NCBI GenBank assembly: GCA_963704595.1
Contig: OY969922.1
Span: forward strand, 1,116,001 to 1,180,000
From: Acuticoccus sp963704595
Lineage (GTDB): Bacteria; Pseudomonadota; Alphaproteobacteria; Rhizobiales; Amorphaceae
DNA: 64,000 bases
Reading direction: 5' to 3'
The translations under genes and the position numbers were made by a program. How positions within the stretch are numbered: position 1 is the stretch's first letter; every line of letters starts with the position of its first letter. The notes beneath the pieces are model-generated. The model was not told the DNA's origin, made no database searches, and worked only from the letters and a program-made list of their open reading frames with translations. Positions 1-11,133 of this stretch are shown piece by piece.

Positions 1-3000
1 AAGCTCGACTATGTGCAGGCGCTGGGTGTCACCGCGATCTGGCTTCTGCCGTTCTACCCCTCGCCGCTGCGCGACGACGGCTACGACATCGCCGACTACA
101 CCACCGTCAACCCGCAGTACGGTGACGTGGAGATGTTCGCCAAGGTGGTGAAGGAGGCGCATTCGCGCGGCCTTCGCATCATCACCGAGCTCGTCATCAA
201 CCACACCTCCGACCAGCATCCGTGGTTCCAGGCCGCCCGCAAGGCGCCCAAGGACAGCCCGGAGCGGGACATGTACGTGTGGTCCGACACGGACGACAAG
301 TACAACGAGACCCGCATCATCTTCCTCGACACCGAGAAGTCCAACTGGACGTGGGACCCGGTGGCCGAGCAGTATTTCTGGCACCGCTTCTACAGCCACC
401 AGCCGGACCTCAACTTCGACAATCCGAAGGTGCTGGAAGAAGTGCTGACGGTGATGAACCAGTGGCTCGACATGGGCGTCGACGGGCTGCGGCTCGACGC
501 GATCCCGTACCTCGTCGAGCGCGACGGCACCAACAACGAGAACCTGCCCGAGACCCACGATGTCCTGAAGGACATCCGCCGGGCGCTGGATTCCAAGTAC
601 ACCGGCCGGATGCTGCTCGCCGAAGCCAACCAGTGGCCGGAAGACACGCGCCCCTATTTCGGCGAGGGCGACGAGTGCCACATGGGCTTCCACTTCCCGC
701 TGATGCCGCGCATGTACATGGCGCTGGCGCAGGAAGACCGGCACCCGATCACCGACATCATCCGCCAGACGCCCGAGATCCCGGAAGACTGCCAGTGGGC
801 GATCTTCCTCAGGAACCATGACGAGCTGACGCTCGAAATGGTGACCGAGGAGGAGCGCGACTACCTCTGGCGCACCTATGCGGCCGAGCAGCGCGCGCGC
901 ATCAACCTCGGCATCCGCCGTCGCCTCGCGCCGCTGCTCCAGAACGACCGCCGCAAGATCGAGCTGATGAACGGCTTCCTGCTGTCCATGCCCGGCACGC
1001 CCGTGATGTATTACGGCGACGAGATCGGCATGGGCGACAACTACTTCCTCGGCGACCGCGACGGCGTGCGCACGCCGATGCAGTGGTCGGCCGACCGCAA
1101 CGGCGGCTTCTCCCGCGCCAACCCGCAGCAGCTCTACCTGCCGCCGGTGCAGGACCCGGTCTACGGCTTCCAGGCCGTCAACGTGGAGGCGCAGGAGAAC
1201 GACCCGTCGTCGCTGCTGAACTGGATGCGGCGCATCATCATGGTGCGCAAGCAGCACGAAGCGTTCGGCCGCGGCACGATGACGTTCATCTACCCGCGCA
1301 ACCGCAAGATCATCGCCTATGTGCGCGAGCACAAGGACGAGGCGATCCTGTGCGTCGCGAACCTGTCGCGCTCCGCGCAGGCCGTCGAGCTCGACCTTGC
1401 CGCCTTCCGCGGCCGCGTTCCGGTCGAGCTCTCCGGCAACACCCCGTTCCCGCCCGTCGGCGACCTGCCGTACATGCTGACGCTGCCGGCCTACGGCTTC
1501 TTCTGGTTCCTGATGGCAGGCTCCGAGGAAGCGCCGCGCTGGCACGCACAGATGCCCGAGATGCTGCCCGACTTCCTGACGCTGACCTCCCGCAACGGCC
1601 GCATCGACGGTGCGCTCGGCGGCCGCGAGAAGTCGCAGCTGGAAGAAATCACCCTGCCGCAGTTCCTGCCGTTGCAGCGCTGGTTCCAGGGCAAGGGCGA
1701 CACCATCAAGTCGGTCAAGCTGACCCCGCTGGCGACGCTCGACGATGCCGGCCAGTTCGCCATCGCCAAGCTCGACGTTGCGATGGCCGGCGGCGCGCAG
1801 ACCTACCTTGCGCCGCTCTCGATTCGCTGGGGCGAAGATCACATCCGCGCCGGTGCGCCGAAGCTGTCCTACACTCTCGCCAAGGTCCGCTCGGTCGCCA
1901 AGGTCGGCGCGCTGATCGACGGCACATATGACGAGGCGCTCGGCGCCGAACTCGTCCGCCTGATGCAGGGCAACGAGACCCGCGCCTCGGGTGGTGCCAG
2001 CATCAGGTTCACCGGCTCCGAGGCCCTGTCGGAGATCGGCGAGCTCGCCCCGCCGCGTCCGCTGGGTGCGGAGCAGACGAACGTCTCCATCGTGTTCGGC
2101 GAGCAGATCATCCTCAAGATCTACCGCCGCATCCGCGAGGGCGAGCAGCCCGACGTGGAGATCGCCCGCCAGCTCACCGACGTTGCGCGCTTCGAGAACA
2201 CCCCGGCCCTGCTCGGCACCATCGAGCTGACGGACGGGGAGGGGGCAGAGCCTGCCGTCCTCGCCGCCGCCTTCAAGTTCGTGCCCAACCAGGGCGATGC
2301 GTGGGCGGCCGTCCTCGACGCGCTGGTGCGCCACATGGAAGGCGCGGACCTCTTCGAGCAGCAGGAAATGTCAGACGGCGTCGAGACCGCGCCGCTCCTG
2401 ACCTTCCCGCTTGAGATCGGCGAGATCGCCGGCAAGCGCACCGCCGAGATGCACCTCGCGCTGGCGAATGCCGGCGGCAACCCGGCGTTCGAGCCCGAGG
2501 CGGTGACCGCCGAAGACCTCGACACCTGGGCCGACAACGCCATCAAGGAGGCCGACGAGGTCCTGGCTCGCCTTTCCACCCGCATGGCCGACCTGCCGGA
2601 GGAGGCGAAGGCCGACGCCGAGGCGGTGCTGGCGTCCCGCGAGGAGATCGCGGCGCGCTACAATGCGGCGAAGTCCGCCACGCCGTCGGGCACCAAGACC
2701 CGCATCCACGGCGACTATCACCTTGGTCAGGTGCTGGTCTCCCAGTCCGACCTCGTGATCATCGACTTCGAGGGCGAGCCGGCCCGGACGCTGAACGAGC
2801 GCCGCGCCAAGTCCGCCCCCATGCGCGATGTCGCGGGGATGCTGCGTTCCTTCGACTATGCCGCCGCCATGGCGCTCGCCCGCTGGCGCGACATCCATGA
2901 GGTCCACGGCGAGGAGGCGCGGGCCAAGGCGCTGGCGTGGCGCGACCGTACCCGCCGCGGCTTCCTGGCGTCCTACCTCGCCACCCTCGGCGAAGAGGCA

Positions 3001-3210
3001 CCGGACGCGGCCTTGACGGGCGCGCTGCTCGACCTCTTTACCCTGCACAAGGCCATCTACGAGATCGGCTACGAGCTGGCCAACCGCCCCACCTGGGTGC
3101 GCATCCCGCTTGCGGGCGTGCTCGATGTGCTGGCGGACCCCCGCGGCGTCAGCGCCTGGGCGGACGGGCCGACCGACGAGACCAACACCGAGGAGCCCAC
3201 CAATGGCTGA
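1..3210 (+). CDS. treS: Trehalose synthase / maltokinase fusion (5' partial)
   Basis: The reading frame is open from base 1, so the start lies outside the window; judged by the family, roughly 35 N-terminal residues are missing. The first half is a GH13 trehalose synthase that interconverts maltose and trehalose: DGLRLDA carries the nucleophile, LLAEANQW the acid/base glutamate and FLRNHDE the third carboxylate. The last ~450 residues are a maltokinase/aminoglycoside-phosphotransferase-like domain with the catalytic HGDYHLGQ and the metal-binding IIDFEGEP motif. Such a fusion converts trehalose to maltose and then, with ATP, to maltose-1-phosphate, the GlgE donor. Its stop overlaps the glgB start by 8 bases, indicating translational coupling. 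A glgE gene would be expected upstream but is not visible. Cytoplasmic. Confidence 0.95.
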   Translation, partial: KLDYVQALGVTAIWLLPFYPSPLRDDGYDIADYTTVNPQYGDVEMFAKVVKEAHSRGLRIITELVINHTSDQHPWFQAARKAPKDSPERDMYVWSDTDDKYNETRIIFLDTEKSNWTWDPVAEQYFWHRFYSHQPDLNFDNPKVLEEVLTVMNQWLDMGVDGLRLDAIPYLVERDGTNNENLPETHDVLKDIRRALDSKYTGRMLLAEANQWPEDTRPYFGEGDECHMGFHFPLMPRMYMALAQEDRHPITDIIRQTPEIPEDCQWAIFLRNHDELTLEMVTEEERDYLWRTYAAEQRARINLGIRRRLAPLLQNDRRKIELMNGFLLSMPGTPVMYYGDEIGMGDNYFLGDRDGVRTPMQWSADRNGGFSRANPQQLYLPPVQDPVYGFQAVNVEAQENDPSSLLNWMRRIIMVRKQHEAFGRGTMTFIYPRNRKIIAYVREHKDEAILCVANLSRSAQAVELDLAAFRGRVPVELSGNTPFPPVGDLPYMLTLPAYGFFWFLMAGSEEAPRWHAQMPEMLPDFLTLTSRNGRIDGALGGREKSQLEEITLPQFLPLQRWFQGKGDTIKSVKLTPLATLDDAGQFAIAKLDVAMAGGAQTYLAPLSIRWGEDHIRAGAPKLSYTLAKVRSVAKVGALIDGTYDEALGAELVRLMQGNETRASGGASIRFTGSEALSEIGELAPPRPLGAEQTNVSIVFGEQIILKIYRRIREGEQPDVEIARQLTDVARFENTPALLGTIELTDGEGAEPAVLAAAFKFVPNQGDAWAAVLDALVRHMEGADLFEQQEMSDGVETAPLLTFPLEIGEIAGKRTAEMHLALANAGGNPAFEPEAVTAEDLDTWADNAIKEADEVLARLSTRMADLPEEAKADAEAVLASREEIAARYNAAKSATPSGTKTRIHGDYHLGQVLVSQSDLVIIDFEGEPARTLNERRAKSAPMRDVAGMLRSFDYAAAMALARWRDIHEVHGEEARAKALAWRDRTRRGFLASYLATLGEEAPDAALTGALLDLFTLHKAIYEIGYELANRPTWVRIPLAGVLDVLADPRGVSAWADGPTDETNTEEPTNG

Positions 3211-5395
3211 GACGCGCCTATCAGACGATCTTTCGCCTCAGGTTGCCGAGGCGATCGTCACCGGCCGTCATGGTGATCCGTTCGCCATTCTCGGCCCCCA
3301 CCCCTTCGGTGACGGTGCCGTGGTGCGCGTCTTCGCGCCCCACGCCGACAGCGCGACGCTGGTGCCCGAAAACGGCAAGCCGGTCGAGATGGACCGCATC
3401 CATCCCGACGGCCTCTATTCCACCGTGCTCGACAAGGCGCCCGGGCACTACAGGCTGCGCCACAAGTCCGGCAAGCATGAGTGGGAGGCCGAGGACCCGT
3501 ACCGCTTCGGCCTGATCCTGGGCGAATTCGACACCTACCTCCTCGCCGAGGGCCGCCACCGGAAGCTCTACGAGAAGTTCGGCGCGCACCTTCGCACCAT
3601 GGACGGCGTCGACGGTACAGCCTTCACCGTGTGGGCGCCCAACGCGTGGCGCGTCTCGGTTGTCGGCGACTTCAACGGCTGGGACGGGCGGCGCCATGTG
3701 ATGCGCCGCCGCACCGAGGCTGGCGCGTGGGAAATCTTCGTCCCCGGCCTGCCGCGCGGCCTTTACTACAAGTTCGAGATCGTCGGCCCGCAGGGCAACG
3801 TCCTGCCGCTGAAGTCGGACCCGTTCGCGTTCGCGTCCGAGCAGGCACCGCAGACGTCCTCGATCATCCACGGCCTCGTCGAGCACGACTGGCACGACCT
3901 GTCGTGGATGAAGTCGCGCGCCGCGACCAGCGACCACAGCGCGCCGGTCTCGATCTACGAGGTGCACCTCGGCTCATGGCGCCGCGCCGACGGCGAGCGG
4001 ATGCTCTCCTACGACGAGCTCGCGGACGAACTGATCCCCTACGTCAAGGACATGGGCTTCACCCACGTGGAGCTGCTGCCGGTCTCCGAGCACCCGTTCT
4101 CGGGTTCGTGGGGCTACCAGCCGATCGGGCTTTATGCGCCCACATCGCGCTTCGGCACGCCGGAGGGGTTCGCCCGCTTCGTCGACCGTGCGCACCAGGA
4201 AGGCATCGGCGTCCTGATCGACTGGGTGCCCGCGCACTTCCCGACCGACCCGCACGGCCTCGGCACCTTCGACGGCACGCACCTTTACGAGCACCAGGAC
4301 CCGCGTGAAGGCTTCCACAAGGACTGGAACACGCTGATCTACAACCTCGGCCGGCGCGAGGTCGCCAACTTCATGGAGGCCAACGGCCTGTTCTGGCTCG
4401 ACCAGTACCATGTGGACGGCCTGCGCGTGGATGCCGTCGCCTCGATGCTCTACCGCGACTATTCCCGCAACGCCGACGAGTGGGTGCCCAACGTTCACGG
4501 CGGCCGCGAGAACCTCGAAAGCATCGAATTCTTCAAGTCGCTCAACGAGCGGGTTGCGGAAGACGGCGTCGGTGCCTTCACGGCGGCTGAAGAGTCTACC
4601 GCGTTCCCCAAGGTCTCCGGCCCTGTCGCCGAGGGCGGCCTCGGCTTTGACTACAAGTGGAACATGGGCTGGATGCACGACTCGCTGGAGTACATCCAGA
4701 AGGACCCGATCCACCGCCAGCACCACCACGGCCAGATCACCTTCGGCCTGCACTACGCGTTCTCGGAAAACTTCATCCTGCCGCTGAGCCATGACGAAGT
4801 GGTCCACGGCAAGGGCTCGCTGATCGGCAAGATGCCGGGTGACGAGTGGCAGAAGTTTGCCAACCTTCGCGCCTACTACGCCTTCATGTGGACGCATCCG
4901 GGCAAGAAGCTACTCTTCATGGGCTGCGAGTTTGCGCAGATCCGCGAGTGGAACCACGACCAGAGCCTCGACTGGCACCTTCTGGTAAACCCGATGCACC
5001 AGGGCGTGCAGAACGTCATCAAGGACCTCAACAAGGTCTACGCGTCGACGCCTGCGCTCCACGAGCTCGACTGCGACCCGTCCGGCTTCGAGTGGATCGA
5101 CGCGTCCAACGCCGAGGCAAGCGTGTTCGTCTATGCCCGTCACGGCAAGGATGGGAGTTCGGCTCTGGTGGTTCTCAACTTCACGCCCGTGGTGCGGCCG
5201 AACTACCGGATCGGCTTCCCCCACGGCGGCAAATGGCGCGAGGCGCTCAACACGGACGCGGAGACCTACGGCGGCTCCAACGTCGGCAATTACGGCGCGA
5301 TCGCGGTGGAGGCGGAGCCCTTCCACGGCAAGTCGCACTCGGCCGAGGTGACCCTGCCGCCGCTCGGTGCCCTCATCTTCGTGCCTGACGACTGA
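3203..5395 (+). CDS. glgB: 1,4-alpha-glucan branching enzyme GlgB
   Basis: 730-residue GH13 enzyme that makes alpha-1,6 branches in glycogen or GlgE-type alpha-glucan. The order is an N-terminal GlgB N1-like module, a CBM48 domain (around VVGDFNGWDG), the catalytic barrel and a C-terminal beta domain. The active site is intact: DGLRVDAVASM (nucleophile Asp), FTAAEEST (Glu) and LSHDEVVHGKGS (Asp). The ATG at 3203 gives MAETRLSDD and overlaps the treS stop; the frame is open further upstream, but that part only shadows treS. The next gene starts two bases after its stop, so treS-glgB-glgX look like one transcript. Confidence 0.97.
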   Translation: MAETRLSDDLSPQVAEAIVTGRHGDPFAILGPHPFGDGAVVRVFAPHADSATLVPENGKPVEMDRIHPDGLYSTVLDKAPGHYRLRHKSGKHEWEAEDPYRFGLILGEFDTYLLAEGRHRKLYEKFGAHLRTMDGVDGTAFTVWAPNAWRVSVVGDFNGWDGRRHVMRRRTEAGAWEIFVPGLPRGLYYKFEIVGPQGNVLPLKSDPFAFASEQAPQTSSIIHGLVEHDWHDLSWMKSRAATSDHSAPVSIYEVHLGSWRRADGERMLSYDELADELIPYVKDMGFTHVELLPVSEHPFSGSWGYQPIGLYAPTSRFGTPEGFARFVDRAHQEGIGVLIDWVPAHFPTDPHGLGTFDGTHLYEHQDPREGFHKDWNTLIYNLGRREVANFMEANGLFWLDQYHVDGLRVDAVASMLYRDYSRNADEWVPNVHGGRENLESIEFFKSLNERVAEDGVGAFTAAEESTAFPKVSGPVAEGGLGFDYKWNMGWMHDSLEYIQKDPIHRQHHHGQITFGLHYAFSENFILPLSHDEVVHGKGSLIGKMPGDEWQKFANLRAYYAFMWTHPGKKLLFMGCEFAQIREWNHDQSLDWHLLVNPMHQGVQNVIKDLNKVYASTPALHELDCDPSGFEWIDASNAEASVFVYARHGKDGSSALVVLNFTPVVRPNYRIGFPHGGKWREALNTDAETYGGSNVGNYGAIAVEAEPFHGKSHSAEVTLPPLGALIFVPDD

Positions 5396-5397
5396 CA

Positions 5398-7488
<2,091 letters not shown>

Positions 7489-7558
7489 CCGAGCGGACCC
7501 GCGTCGCTCTCATCTCAGACCTACCGAAGGCGCACCGCGCCCAACCCCCGGCTATGAC

Positions 7559-9361
7559 ATGACGCAATCAGACAAATTCGACACGACCTGGGGCGCGATC
7601 CTGACCGAAGGCGGTGCCCGTTTCCGCCTCTGGGCGCCCGACGACGACCGCCTCCTCCTGCGCACCGACGCCGGCGACTTCGAGATGGACCGGCTGGACG
7701 GCGGCTGGTTCGAGCTCGTCACCGACGTGGTGCCGGTCGGCGGCGCCTACGCCTTCGTCCTCCCCGACGGAACGGTGGTGCCCGACCCCGCGGCGCGCGC
7801 GCAGATGGGCGACGTTCACGGCCCGTCGAAGCTCGTCGACCCCACGGCCTACCAGTGGCGCAACACCACGTGGAAGGGCCGCCCGTGGGAAGAGACCGTC
7901 ATCTACGAGATGCACATCGGCACCTTCACCCCCGGCGGCACCTTCCAGAGCGCCATCGAGAAACTGCCGCATCTGGCCGACCTCGGCGTCACGGCGCTCG
8001 AGATCCTGCCGGTCGCCCAGTTCGGCGGCGAACGGGGCTGGGGCTACGACGGCGTGCTCCTCTACGCCACGCACAACGCCTACGGAACGCCCGAGGATTT
8101 CAAGGCGTTCGTGGACGCTGCGCATGATGTGGGGCTGATGGTGTTCCTCGATGTCGTCTACAATCACTTCGGACCGGACGGGAACTATCTGGGCGCCTAC
8201 GCCTCGAAGTTCTTCCATCCCGAACATCACACGCCCTGGGGCGCCGCGATCGCCTACGAGGAAGGCGCAGTGCGCGACTTCTTCATCGAGAACCCGCTGA
8301 CCTGGCTGACCGAGTACAGGCTCGACGGCCTGCGGTTCGACGCGATCGACCACATTGCCGACGACACCAGCGACGAAGAGATCCTGATGGCGATGGCGCG
8401 GCGGATCCGCGAAACCTTCGACCGCCCGGTCCACCTCCACACCGAGGACGAGCGCAACATCATCCACCTCCATCCCTACGTGGACGGCAAGCCGACGCAC
8501 TTCACCGCCGAGTGGAACGACGACTACCACAACGTCATCCATCCGATCGCGACCGGCGACAGCGAAGGCTACTACGTCGACTTCGTCGAGGATCACTGGA
8601 AGAAGCTGGCGCGCTCGCTCGCGGAGGGCTTCATCTTCCAGGGCGAGGCATCGCGGATGCATGACAACGAGCCGCGCGGCGTGGTGGCGACCGGCCAGCC
8701 GCTGACCTCGTTCGTCATCTTCAACCAGAACCACGACCAGGTCGGCAACCGCGCGTTCGGCGAACGGCTGATCGACATGTCCGAGCACGACGTCGTGCTG
8801 ATCCTGACCGCCGCGCTGCTGCTGGGACCGCAGATCCCGCTCCTGTTCATGGGCGAGGAGTGGGGGGAGACCAACCCGTTCTGCTTCTTCTGCGACTTCC
8901 ACGGCGAACTGGCGGACGCGGTGCGCAAGGGCCGCCGCAACGAGTTCTCGAAGTTCGACGCCTTCATCGACCCCGAGACCCGCAACGACATCCCGGACCC
9001 CAACGAGAAGTCCACGTTCGAATCCTCGCGGATCGACTGGGACAAGCTCGCGACGCCGCACGGCGAGGGCTGGCACGCCATCTACAAGCACTTCCTCTCC
9101 GTCCGCGCCGAGGAGATCGCCCCGCGGCTCGCCGGCATCAAGCCGGGCGCGGGCGAGATCCTGCGGGCCGAGGACGGGCTCATCGAGGTCGCCTGGACGC
9201 TCGGCGACGGTTCGAGGCTGAACATGGCAATGAACTTCACCGCGGACGACAAGGGCGAGGGGCCGGAGGGACGGCTTCTGACCGCAGTCTCGCGCGGCAG
9301 CTTTTCCGACAATACGCGCCTCGCGCCCCATTCCTGCGTCGTCACGCTGGTGGACGGGTGA
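7559..9361 (+). CDS. treZ: Malto-oligosyltrehalose trehalohydrolase TreZ
   Basis: 600-residue GH13 enzyme that cleaves trehalose from the end of maltooligosyl-trehalose made by TreY. Motifs: GARFRLWAPD at the N-terminal CBM48-like domain, DGLRFDAIDHI (nucleophile), HLHTEDERN (acid/base) and FNQNHDQVGNR. The ATG at 7559 (MTQSDKFD) was chosen because the region upstream in the same frame overlaps the end of glgX and has no family resemblance. About 70 bases separate it from glgX. The stop overlaps the malQ GTG (GTGA), so treZ, malQ and treY are tightly coupled. Confidence 0.95.
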   Translation: MTQSDKFDTTWGAILTEGGARFRLWAPDDDRLLLRTDAGDFEMDRLDGGWFELVTDVVPVGGAYAFVLPDGTVVPDPAARAQMGDVHGPSKLVDPTAYQWRNTTWKGRPWEETVIYEMHIGTFTPGGTFQSAIEKLPHLADLGVTALEILPVAQFGGERGWGYDGVLLYATHNAYGTPEDFKAFVDAAHDVGLMVFLDVVYNHFGPDGNYLGAYASKFFHPEHHTPWGAAIAYEEGAVRDFFIENPLTWLTEYRLDGLRFDAIDHIADDTSDEEILMAMARRIRETFDRPVHLHTEDERNIIHLHPYVDGKPTHFTAEWNDDYHNVIHPIATGDSEGYYVDFVEDHWKKLARSLAEGFIFQGEASRMHDNEPRGVVATGQPLTSFVIFNQNHDQVGNRAFGERLIDMSEHDVVLILTAALLLGPQIPLLFMGEEWGETNPFCFFCDFHGELADAVRKGRRNEFSKFDAFIDPETRNDIPDPNEKSTFESSRIDWDKLATPHGEGWHAIYKHFLSVRAEEIAPRLAGIKPGAGEILRAEDGLIEVAWTLGDGSRLNMAMNFTADDKGEGPEGRLLTAVSRGSFSDNTRLAPHSCVVTLVDG

Positions 9362-11133
9362 GCGCGGGACCCGAGCTTCGCGCGCGCGCCGAAGCCGCCG
9401 GCATCCTGCTCGACCCGCGCTGGGGCGGCGCGCCGGAGGTTCCGGCCGGCACCCTCGAGGCGCTGGTCGAGCTTCTCGGCGTCGCAGCGCCCGAGCGGCC
9501 GGCCGACCCGCGCTCCGCCTACGTGCCGCCGTTCCTCGACCATACGCGGATCTTCGGCGTCGCGATCCAGCTCTACCAGCTGCGCTCAGCCCGCAACCTC
9601 GGTATCGGCGACCTCGGCGACCTGCGCGCGCTGATCCCGTCCTTCGCAGCGGCGGGGGCGGACTTCATCGGCGTCAATCCGCTCCACGCCCTCTTCACGG
9701 CGGACCCCGAGCGCGCGTCGCCGTTCTCGCCGTCTGACCGCTGCTTCCTCAACCCGCTGATCATCGCGGTTGAGGACGTGCCGGGCTACAGCCCGGATAT
9801 GCGCGAAGGCGTCACAGTCCCGGGCGCGCTGGAGACGGTCGACTACACCGCCGTCACCGCCGCAAAGCTTGCGATCCTGCGCAAGGTGTTCGCGGTCTGG
9901 CGCGCCGGGGACCGGATCGTGCCGGACGCCGTGCGCGAGGCCGCCGCCAACCACCGCATCGCCGGGGGCAGGCCGCTCGCCAACTTCGCCCTGTTCGAGG
10001 CGCTTTCGCACGCAATGGTCGCCGAAGGGCACGGCGCCGGATGGCCGTCGTGGCCGTCCCATTACAAGCATATCGAGAGCGAAGAGGTCAGCGCCTTCCG
10101 CGAGACCAACGCGGACGACATCGCGTTCCATACGTTCCTGCAGTTTGTTGCCTCGACGCAGCTTGCCGAAGCGCAGGCCGCCGCCGAATCCGCCGGAATG
10201 CGCCTCGGGCTTTACCTCGATCTCGCGGTCGGCACCGCGCCCGATGGCGCCGCCACCTGGGCCGATCCGCATCTTGCCATGCGCGGCGTCCGCGTCGGCG
10301 CACCGCCGGACCTCTTCTCGTCCGAAGGGCAGGACTGGGGCCTCGCGCCGCTCTCCCCCACAGTCCTGCAGGACCGCGACTTCGCGCCTTACCGCGCGGT
10401 GATGTCGGCCGTGATGGGACCCGCCGGCGCAGCCCGGATCGACCATGCGATGGGGATCGAGCGGCTGTTCCTCATCCCGGACGGCGTCTCCGCGCTCGAC
10501 GGCGCGTACGTGAAGTTCCCCGGCATGACCGACGTCCTGGTCGACGAGACGCACCGGCACAAGGCGATCGCCATCGGCGAGGACCTCGGCGTCGTGCCGG
10601 AGGGGTTCCGCGAGCGGATGGGTGCACGGCGCATCTTCTCGATGCGGATCATCCCGTTCGAGCGCGACGACGACACCATGCGCCCCCCGGCGAGCTATCC
10701 TGCGGATTCGCTTGCCTGTTTCTCCACCCACGATATCGCGCCGCTGGAGGCCTGGTGGCGCGGCGACGACATCGCCATCCGCCGCGAACTCGGCGGGCTG
10801 TCCGCCGCCGCGATGGAACATGCAACGCGCGACCGCCACGGCGAAAAGGCCCTTGTGGTCGGCCTCTCCGGTCTCTCGCCGCACCTCGCGGACGGCGACC
10901 TCACCGACGATCTGGTGGTCGCGATCCACACCATCGGCGCCGAGAGCGCCTCGCGCATGGTCGCGATCCGGCTCGAAGACGTCGTCGGCGGGCGCCGGCT
11001 CGTGAACCTGCCCGGCACCGACCGCGAGCATCCCAACTGGCGCAAGACCCTGCCCCTCGACGTCGAGGCGATTGCGCGATCCGAGCGTCTCGCCCGCGTC
11101 TTCAAAGCGATGGCCAATGTCCGCAAACGATGA
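9358..11133 (+). CDS. malQ: 4-alpha-glucanotransferase (amylomaltase, GH77)
   Basis: 591-residue GH77 enzyme that transfers glucan segments between malto-oligosaccharides, releasing glucose. Family motifs are complete: FIGVNPLHALF near the N-terminus, RIDHAMGIERLF with the nucleophile Asp, AIGEDLGVVP with the acid/base Glu, and STHDIAPLEAWW with the third Asp. The GTG start at 9358 overlaps the treZ stop by four bases and gives MSAGPELRARAEAAG. It is shorter than E. coli MalQ (~694 residues), mainly at the N-terminus, as in many proteobacteria. It sits between treZ and treY, where it would recycle the short glucans those enzymes leave. Confidence 0.94.
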   Translation: MSAGPELRARAEAAGILLDPRWGGAPEVPAGTLEALVELLGVAAPERPADPRSAYVPPFLDHTRIFGVAIQLYQLRSARNLGIGDLGDLRALIPSFAAAGADFIGVNPLHALFTADPERASPFSPSDRCFLNPLIIAVEDVPGYSPDMREGVTVPGALETVDYTAVTAAKLAILRKVFAVWRAGDRIVPDAVREAAANHRIAGGRPLANFALFEALSHAMVAEGHGAGWPSWPSHYKHIESEEVSAFRETNADDIAFHTFLQFVASTQLAEAQAAAESAGMRLGLYLDLAVGTAPDGAATWADPHLAMRGVRVGAPPDLFSSEGQDWGLAPLSPTVLQDRDFAPYRAVMSAVMGPAGAARIDHAMGIERLFLIPDGVSALDGAYVKFPGMTDVLVDETHRHKAIAIGEDLGVVPEGFRERMGARRIFSMRIIPFERDDDTMRPPASYPADSLACFSTHDIAPLEAWWRGDDIAIRRELGGLSAAAMEHATRDRHGEKALVVGLSGLSPHLADGDLTDDLVVAIHTIGAESASRMVAIRLEDVVGGRRLVNLPGTDREHPNWRKTLPLDVEAIARSERLARVFKAMANVRKR